Shown here piece by piece: positions 13,707-18,955 of a DNA stretch of 18,955 nucleotides (position 1 is the stretch's first letter; each line of letters starts with the position of its first letter). The position numbers and the translations under genes are program-made. The stretch is from NCBI GenBank assembly GCA_046734675.1, contig JBKPRU010000324.1:1-18955 (forward strand), written 5' to 3'. The notes under the pieces were generated by a model. It was not told the DNA's origin and did no database searches. It saw only the letters and a program-made list of their open reading frames with translations. Source of the stretch: QHWT01 sp046734675 (lineage in GTDB: Bacteria > Acidobacteriota > Vicinamibacteria > Vicinamibacterales > 2-12-FULL-66-21).

Positions 13707-14450
13707 ATGATGAGACACTCCCGCTCCCTCTCTCTCGCGATTGCTCTGACCTTCGGATTGGCGCCGTTGGCTGCGCAGCAAACGCCCGCGCCGCCTCCTT
13801 CGACGCAAACACCGCCAGCCGGCGCGGCGCAGCCGCCGGGCGGCGGACGCGGCGCGCAGACGCCGCCGCAGCCCATGACCTTCTTCGTCACCAGTGCCCC
13901 CAAGGGCGACGGCGCAAACTACGGCGGCCTGACCGGCGCGGACGCGTACTGCCAGACGCTCGCCGCCGCGGCCGGCCGCGGCGACGCGACGTGGCACGCC
14001 TACCTGAGCACGCAGGGGGCGAACGCGGTGAACGCACGCGATCGCATCGGCAGCGGTCCGTGGTACAACGCGCGCGGCCAGCGCATCGCGCAGACCGTCG
14101 CCGAACTGCACGGCGACACGATCGAGCAGGCGCGCCTCGGGAACATCCTCGGCAAGCAGTTCTCGCTGACGGAGAAGGGCACGCCCGTGAACGGCGTCGG
14201 CGACACGCCGAACCAGCACGACATCCTCACCGGCACGCAGCCGGACGGCCGCGCGTTCACCGACGCCGCGGATCACACGTGCAACAACTGGACGGGTAAC
14301 GGCAGCGGCGCCGCGCAGGTCGGGCACTCCGACAAGCAAGGAGGCGGCAACAGCTCGTGGAACTCCGCGCACGGCAGCCGCGGCTGCAGCCAGGAGAACC
14401 TGGTGAGTACGGGCGGCGCGGGCCTGCTGTATTGCTTCGCAGTGCGCTGA
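13707..14450 (+). CDS. Secreted endostatin/C-type-lectin-fold-like protein
   Basis: This 247-residue protein starts at ATG 13707 (a second ATG follows at once). A signal peptide ends near LAA (21-23), followed by a Pro/Gln/Gly-rich linker to about residue 57. The domain at 58-247 starts FFVTSAPKGDGANYGGLTGADAYC and ends LLYCFAVR. The pattern GG-x-x-GADA-x-C, a central WYNARG, TCNNW, then GC and YC near the end, with four cysteines (82, 192, 227, 243), matches the layout of endostatin-like and related bacterial C-type-lectin-fold domains. The likely disulfides are 1-4 and 2-3. The ligand is unknown; a cell-surface or extracellular binding role is inferred. The frame is open upstream, but that part overlaps the desaturase and was discarded. 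Confidence 0.75.
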   Translation: MMRHSRSLSLAIALTFGLAPLAAQQTPAPPPSTQTPPAGAAQPPGGGRGAQTPPQPMTFFVTSAPKGDGANYGGLTGADAYCQTLAAAAGRGDATWHAYLSTQGANAVNARDRIGSGPWYNARGQRIAQTVAELHGDTIEQARLGNILGKQFSLTEKGTPVNGVGDTPNQHDILTGTQPDGRAFTDAADHTCNNWTGNGSGAAQVGHSDKQGGGNSSWNSAHGSRGCSQENLVSTGGAGLLYCFAVR

Positions 14451-14808
14451 CGCGCGAAAGGCGGAAGACGGAAGTACTTCCGCCTTCCGTCTTCCGCCTT
14501 CTGACTAAAGTCCTGCGCGAGATTTGCCTGACTTGGGAAATCCTGTATCGACTTCTCCGCACCCATTTCACGGATCCCCGGCAGTCCCGCTGTGCGCACG
14601 TCTCGGATCTCGGGCGCCATGCGAAGCCGAGGTTGACGCCGGACGCAGGCCGCGCGTAGGCTGTACCCCTTCTCGCCATTGACCTTTCGGCTCGTCTGAA
14701 GCAATCGTCCGCTTGGCGTTTCTCGCGCGACGGCTGCGGTCGCACGACAACTCATCGCATCGGATCGACGATTGCTCTGGTCTCCGGCACTCTCGGAGTG
14801 TGTCCACG
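14451..14808. other. 358-base intergenic region
   Basis: Apart from the hairpin at 14458-14500, the only clear structure is an inverted repeat, AGCAATCGTC (14700-14709) with GACGATTGCT (14767-14776), about 30 bases before the next start. GGAG at 14795-14798 is the likely ribosome binding site for that gene. Open frames here have no recognisable protein and were not called. I see no known riboswitch. Confidence 0.5.
14458..14500. terminator. Perfect 17-bp hairpin after the lectin-like gene
   Basis: The 17-base arm at 14458-14474 is fully complementary to 14484-14500, with a 9-base loop. The arms are built from repeated CTTCCG units. It begins 8 bases after the stop, so it could end or protect the transcript. 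There is no T-tract, and it may equally be a dispersed intergenic repeat. Confidence 0.6.
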
Positions 14809-17800
14809 ATGAAATGGATCAAAGTCGGCGTCCCCGTCCTGGTCGTCTCGCTCATCGGTCTCCGTCCCGCCCCGACGCTCACGGCCAACCCCACTCAGAT
14901 TGAAAACGCCAAAACCGGGTCCACGGAGTGGAAGCTGGCCAACCCCGGATACGCGACGAGCGTGATCGAGGGCTACGCGTCGTTGACGAGCGTGAACCGC
15001 GGCGGGCAGATTCTGCTGTTCGTCAACACGGCGGAATCTACTTACAAAATGGACATCTTCCGAATGGGCTACTACGGCGGCGCCGGCGGGCGTCGCATGA
15101 TGCCGACGATCACGCGAACCGGCGTCGCGCAGCCCGCGTGCCCTGTCGCCACGGACACCGGGTTGATCGAGTGCAACTGGAGCGACCCGTACGCGTTGAA
15201 CATCCCGCGCACGGCGGACCCGACGGACTGGATGAGCGGCATCTACCTCGTGAAGCTGACGGCGGGGACCAGCGGCAAACAGCAATACATCATCTTTTGC
15301 GTGCGCGACGACCTGCGCTTCTCCGATCTGCTGATGGCGGAGACCGTCAACACCTCGCAGGCCTACAACGTCTGGGGTGGGAAATCGCTGTACGGCACGA
15401 TCGCGAACCGCGGCGACACCGCCAACGCCGCCCACAAGGTGTCGTTCAACCGCCCCTACTACGGCGACGACAGCTACGGCGTCGGCTCCTTCTTCTGGGA
15501 GCAGAAGATGCTGACGTGGCTCGAGTCCGAGGGCTACGACGTCACCTACGCGACCAACGTCGACGTGGACGCCGATCCGAACCTGCTGATGAACCACAAG
15601 GCGTTTCTCTCGGTCGGCCACGACGAGTACTGGACGTGGACGATGCGCGACAACGTCGAGCGCGCGCGCGACAGCGGCATCAACCTGGGGTTCTTCTCCG
15701 GGAACACCTCGTACTGGCAGGTCCGCTACGAGCCGAGCACGGTCAACGGGCAGCCGGCGCGCACCATGGTCGGCTACAAGGAGGCGTGGCGACAGGATCC
15801 AATCACGCCCGACTACTTGAAGACCAACTATTTCCGGAAGGCGCCGGTCAACCGCCCGGAAGACCAGATGCTGGGCGTCATGTTCATCACGCAGGCGCGG
15901 CCGCCGATGGTGATCGAGGACGCCTCGTCGTGGGTCTTCACCGGGACGGGGTTGAAGAACGGCGACGTGCTGACCGAAGCGGGCGGGAAACCGTTCCTCG
16001 GCTACGAAGTCGACGCGATGGGTCCGACCTCGCCCGCCAACGTGCAGCGCCTCGCGCATTCCCCGGCGAATGCCAGGGAGGCGAACTTTTCCGACATGAC
16101 CGTCTATCGCGCCGCGAGCGGCGCGACCGTCTTCGCCACGGGCAGCATCGGATGGTCGAGCACGGTGCCGCAGGTGCAGCAGATCACGCGCAACGTCCTG
16201 GCGCGGTTCATCAACGGCGCGTTCGCGGACACCGAGCCGGTGCGGCCGCCGCTCCCCGCGCCGTTTCAGGCCATCGACATCGGCGACGTCGGCCGGCCCG
16301 GCTTCGTCGCGAGCGCGGGCGCGGACAAGTTCGTGCTGAACGGCGCCGGGCTGACCACGTTCGCCGGCAGCGACGCGCTTTATTACGCGTACCAACCACT
16401 CTCCGGCGACGTGCAGATCACGGCGCGCCTCATGGCACTGCAGCTGTTCTGGGGCAACCGCGCCGGCATCATGATCCGTGAATCGCTGTCGCCGAAAGCG
16501 AAATACGTGTCGCTGGTCGGCCGGCCCAGCGAGAGCAGCGGCAGTCCGGTCGAAGGCGTCGACTTCCGTATCAAGGACCTGACCGGCGGCTCGCCGCGCA
16601 AGATTGGCGCGGCGGACCTGAAGCTCCCCAACTGGCTGCGGCTGACGCGATCGGGCGATACCTTCACGGCCGCGTACTCCGCCGACGGCGTCGCCTGGAC
16701 GTCGCTCGGCTCGATCACCGTGCCGATGGGCAGCACCGTGTACGTCGGCACGTCGGTGGCGTCCGCGCAGCACGGCGTGTGGGCGACGGCGAAGTTCGAC
16801 AACGTGAGCGTCACGGGGCGCGTCGGGGATCCCACCGACACGACGCCGCCAACCGTGTCGCTGACCTCTCCGGCCGGTGGCACCACCGTGAGCGGCGCCG
16901 TGTCCGTGAGCGCCAGCGCCGGCGACAACGCGGGCGTGCGCGGCGTGCAGTTCCAGGTAGACGGTGTGAATGTCGGCGCCGAGGACACCACGTCGCCGTA
17001 CTCGATCACCTGGGACAGCCGGCTCGTCGCCAACGGCGCTCACACCATCAAGGCGATCGCGCGCGACCTCTCGGGATTGACCGCAGCCGACACGAGGAGT
17101 GTGACGGTCGACAACCCGGTCGTATTGCCGAGCGGATGGTCGCATGCCGACGTCGGCGCCGTGGGCGTGAGCGGCACCGCATCGTTCGACAGCGCCACCT
17201 CCGCATTCTCCGTCACGGGCGCGGGGGCGGACATCTGGGGCGCCGCGGACGCGTTCCATTACGCCTACCGGACGCTGTCGGGCGACGGGTCGATCGTCGC
17301 GCGGGTGAAGAGCGTCGAGAACGTGGCCACATGGACGAAGGCGGGCGTGATGATTCGCGCGACGCTCGATCCCGGCTCCCCGCACGCGACGATGATCGTC
17401 TCGGCCGGCAAGGGCCTCGCGTTCCAGCGCCGCACGGCGGCGGGCGGCGTCAGCGTGAGCACGGCCGGTCCGCTTGCGGCGGCCCCGCGCTGGGTGCGCA
17501 TCGACCGCGCCGGCAGCACGCTCACCGCCTATCAATCGACGGACGGCGCCAGCTGGTCGCTCGTCGGCAGCGACACGATTGCGATGGCCACGCAGGTGCT
17601 GGTCGGGCTCGCCGTCAGCAGCCACAACACCTCGTCGGCCGCCACCGCCGCGTTCGACAGCGTCGCGATTGGCGGCGGCGTCACGCAGCCGACGCTGCCG
17701 AGCGGATGGACGAACGCCGACATCGGCGCCGTGGGCCCGAAGGGAAGCGCGTCGTTCGACGCGGGCACGTCGACGTTCACCGTCAAGGGAGCCGGCGCGG

Positions 17801-18567
17801 ACATCTGGGGCACCGCGGACGCCTTCCAGTACGCGTATTCGACGCTGACCGGCGACGGCACCATCGTCGCGCGCGTGGCGAGCGTGCAGAACCTGGCCGC
17901 GTGGACGAAGGCCGGCGTGATGATTCGCTCGACGCTCGATCCGGGATCGGCGCACGCCTCGATGCTCGTGTCGGCGGGCAAGGGGCTCGCGTTCCAGCGC
18001 CGCACCGCGGCGGGGGCGGGCAGCGTCAGCACCGCCGGCCCACTCGTGGCCGCGCCGCGCTGGGTGCGGCTCGATCGCGCCGCCGATAGTTTGAGCGCGT
18101 ATCAGTCGGCGGACGGCGTCACCTGGTCGCTGGTCGGGACCGAGACGATCCCGATGGCCGCCCAGGTATTCGTCGGCCTTGCCGTCAGCAGCCACACGAC
18201 CACGGCCGCCGCGACGGCGACGTTCGACAACGTGAAGATCACGTCGGCCGCGCCGCCTTCTGGTGAGTGCCCGGTGACGCTCGCGTCACAATCGACCCTC
18301 ATCGGCCCGGGCACGCCGGGGACCGCGACCTCGGCGACGTGGTTGATCAACGTCAGCGCCGGCGGATGCACGTGGACCGCGCGCAGCGACGTCGACTGGC
18401 TGGAGATCAAGCATCCGGTGACGGGCGTCTACGTGCACACGACCGACGTCTCGTTCACCGGGACGGTCGACATGAAGGTGCACGCGCTGACCAACACGGG
18501 GGCAAAGCGCACCGGTCACTTCATCGTGAACGGCGTCGTCTACACCGTGACGCAGGGCGGCGCGTAG
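14809..18567 (+). CDS. Large secreted multidomain protein: N,N-dimethylformamidase beta-subunit-like domain with beta-sandwich, Ig-like and BACON-like modules
   Basis: The 1,252-residue protein starts at ATG 14809, 10 bases after GGAG; an upstream in-frame start would add 32 residues ahead of the signal peptide. The signal peptide ends near TLTA (residues 23-26). Domains in order: an N,N-dimethylformamidase beta-subunit-like domain (about 30-480), with SVGHDEYWTWTMRDN and GFFSGNTSYWQVRYEP; a LamG/DUF1349-like beta-sandwich (about 484-670); an Ig-like domain starting DTTPPTVSLTSPAGG (about 680-772); two near-identical beta-sandwich modules (773-962 and 963 to about 1150); and a BACON-like end with CTWTARSDVDWLEI and a final VTQGG. 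The catalytic part may hydrolyse an amide or act in glycan metabolism, while the modules suggest carbohydrate or surface binding. The substrate is unknown, and iron-site residues were not traced. Confidence 0.85.
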   Translation: MKWIKVGVPVLVVSLIGLRPAPTLTANPTQIENAKTGSTEWKLANPGYATSVIEGYASLTSVNRGGQILLFVNTAESTYKMDIFRMGYYGGAGGRRMMPTITRTGVAQPACPVATDTGLIECNWSDPYALNIPRTADPTDWMSGIYLVKLTAGTSGKQQYIIFCVRDDLRFSDLLMAETVNTSQAYNVWGGKSLYGTIANRGDTANAAHKVSFNRPYYGDDSYGVGSFFWEQKMLTWLESEGYDVTYATNVDVDADPNLLMNHKAFLSVGHDEYWTWTMRDNVERARDSGINLGFFSGNTSYWQVRYEPSTVNGQPARTMVGYKEAWRQDPITPDYLKTNYFRKAPVNRPEDQMLGVMFITQARPPMVIEDASSWVFTGTGLKNGDVLTEAGGKPFLGYEVDAMGPTSPANVQRLAHSPANAREANFSDMTVYRAASGATVFATGSIGWSSTVPQVQQITRNVLARFINGAFADTEPVRPPLPAPFQAIDIGDVGRPGFVASAGADKFVLNGAGLTTFAGSDALYYAYQPLSGDVQITARLMALQLFWGNRAGIMIRESLSPKAKYVSLVGRPSESSGSPVEGVDFRIKDLTGGSPRKIGAADLKLPNWLRLTRSGDTFTAAYSADGVAWTSLGSITVPMGSTVYVGTSVASAQHGVWATAKFDNVSVTGRVGDPTDTTPPTVSLTSPAGGTTVSGAVSVSASAGDNAGVRGVQFQVDGVNVGAEDTTSPYSITWDSRLVANGAHTIKAIARDLSGLTAADTRSVTVDNPVVLPSGWSHADVGAVGVSGTASFDSATSAFSVTGAGADIWGAADAFHYAYRTLSGDGSIVARVKSVENVATWTKAGVMIRATLDPGSPHATMIVSAGKGLAFQRRTAAGGVSVSTAGPLAAAPRWVRIDRAGSTLTAYQSTDGASWSLVGSDTIAMATQVLVGLAVSSHNTSSAATAAFDSVAIGGGVTQPTLPSGWTNADIGAVGPKGSASFDAGTSTFTVKGAGADIWGTADAFQYAYSTLTGDGTIVARVASVQNLAAWTKAGVMIRSTLDPGSAHASMLVSAGKGLAFQRRTAAGAGSVSTAGPLVAAPRWVRLDRAADSLSAYQSADGVTWSLVGTETIPMAAQVFVGLAVSSHTTTAAATATFDNVKITSAAPPSGECPVTLASQSTLIGPGTPGTATSATWLINVSAGGCTWTARSDVDWLEIKHPVTGVYVHTTDVSFTGTVDMKVHALTNTGAKRTGHFIVNGVVYTVTQGGA
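17125..18264 (+). repeat. 570-base in-frame tandem duplication
   Basis: Two adjacent units start at 17125 and 17695, each with LPSGW, exactly 570 bases (190 codons) apart. They align without gaps through GAGADIWG, TKAGVMIR, GKGLAFQRRTAAG and APRWVR. Homology fades near 18245, where the BACON-like end begins. The module at 16261-16818 is a more distant third copy. The pattern indicates a duplication inside the gene that is more recent than the first module. Confidence 0.9.
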
Positions 18568-18578
18568 CGCCGTACACG

Positions 18579-18637
18579 AAAAACGGGCGCGCCCGAGCCC
18601 ACGCGAACATACGTCGCGTGACCTCGAAGCGCGCCCG
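18579..18637 (-). terminator. Intrinsic terminator candidate for the right-edge minus-strand gene
   Basis: On the minus strand a GC-rich palindrome (CGGGCGCGCCCG at 18584-18595) is followed directly by five T residues (AAAAA at 18579-18583 on the plus strand). A longer alternative pairs CGGGCGCGC (18584-18592) with GCGCGCCCG (18629-18637), enclosing the stem ACGCGA (18601-18606) with TCGCGT (18614-18619). It lies between two convergent genes. Confidence 0.65.
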
Positions 18638-18673
18638 CCCCAGACGTCTCAGACCTGGACTTCCGGGAATTTC

Positions 18674-18955
18674 TTACTTCGACAACTCGACGAGGAACAC
18701 ATCCTGACGGTGCCGGCCGTCGGGATCGTTACGCGGATCGATCCCCAGCGTCTTGTCCCAGTTCGAGGTGAAGAGCGCCCACCGACCGTCGGGCGAGACG
18801 TTCGTCCGCGGCGTATTCCAGAACGAAATCTCGAGCGGGTTGAGGTCGCTGGCGACCAGGCTGCGATGATGCGCGAAGCGCCACACCGTCCCGTTCGTGC
18901 CGGCGCCTTCGGTCTGCACCGCGAACACCTCTTCGTCCCACGCACGCCACGGCGT
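18674..18955 (-). CDS. C-terminal end of a beta-propeller-like protein, partial
   Basis: The frame runs off the right edge; 93 residues are visible before the stop at 18674-18676. The segment PLEISFWNTPRTNVSPDGRW followed by ALFTSNWDKTLGID has the SPDGRW-x-LFTSNW pattern of WD40-like/TolB-type PD40 blades. The tail DGRHRQDVFLVELSK is the final strand. An upstream part, TPWRAWDEEVFAVQTEG, continues to the edge with no start codon context. The protein may belong to a periplasmic propeller or a secreted peptidase; nothing more can be said from this fragment. Confidence 0.7.
   Translation of the reverse strand, partial: TPWRAWDEEVFAVQTEGAGTNGTVWRFAHHRSLVASDLNPLEISFWNTPRTNVSPDGRWALFTSNWDKTLGIDPRNDPDGRHRQDVFLVELSK

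Noticed and set aside
14600..14690. Possible cyclic-di-GMP (GEMM) riboswitch before the large secreted protein
   Set aside because: A GCGAAGCC-like string is present, but the conserved core and the paired helices of the class are not.
14273..14755. A 160-codon minus-strand frame in the intergenic gap
   Set aside because: It runs through the 17-bp hairpin and into the 3' end of the lectin-like gene, and has no recognisable domain, signal peptide or ribosome binding site.
14752..18195. A 1,147-codon open frame antisense to the large secreted protein
   Set aside because: It mirrors the codon pattern of the sense gene in GC-rich DNA, has a His/Arg/Ala-rich composition with no domain, and the sense frame has clear motifs.

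Overview
The window is 18,955 bases of GC-rich bacterial chromosome. It most likely comes from an Acidobacteriota genome, perhaps a Vicinamibacteria-like soil lineage. That is an inference from three things: two secreted von Willebrand factor A proteins of the type expanded in Acidobacteriota, a MacB/FtsX-type permease tail at the left edge, and short GTAG-footed palindromes in many intergenic gaps. There is no rRNA or tRNA gene, CRISPR array, transposase or phage gene.

Layout. 1-107 is the end of an ABC-type permease (+). 269-1237 is an HtrA-like serine protease with one PDZ domain (+). From 9024 down to 1335, on the minus strand, runs a tight gene series: two VWA-domain exported proteins, hemX (CcsA-like membrane protein), hemA, hemC, a uroporphyrinogen-III methyltransferase/HemD fusion, and hemB. 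Neighbours overlap by 4 bases or lie 4-7 bases apart, except for a 220-base hairpin-rich gap between hemC and the fusion gene. The series covers most of the route from glutamyl-tRNA to uroporphyrinogen III. hemL and the later heme genes are not here.

From 9074 rightwards on the plus strand comes a small membrane-anchored protein of unknown function, then atpZ-like, atpI-like, atpB (F0 subunit a) and atpE (F0 subunit c). The b subunit and all F1 genes are absent, so the ATP synthase operon is split. The F0 set is followed by an EamA/DMT transporter, a three-histidine-box fatty acid desaturase, a secreted endostatin/C-type-lectin-like protein, and a 1,252-residue secreted protein. The last joins an N,N-dimethylformamidase beta-subunit-like domain to three beta-sandwich modules, an Ig-like domain and a BACON-like domain. 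A beta-propeller-like gene enters from the right edge on the minus strand.

The most unusual signals are: (i) a family of eight REP-like hairpins of the form GTAG-N7-CT-NN-AG-N7', mostly in inverted pairs, with no transposase in view; (ii) two VWA genes, one with a broken metal site, heading a heme operon; (iii) an F0-only atp cluster whose c subunit has a signal peptide and Gln/Glu/Ser ion-site residues; (iv) a 570-base in-frame tandem duplication in the large secreted protein. I found no clear undescribed defence or biosynthetic system.
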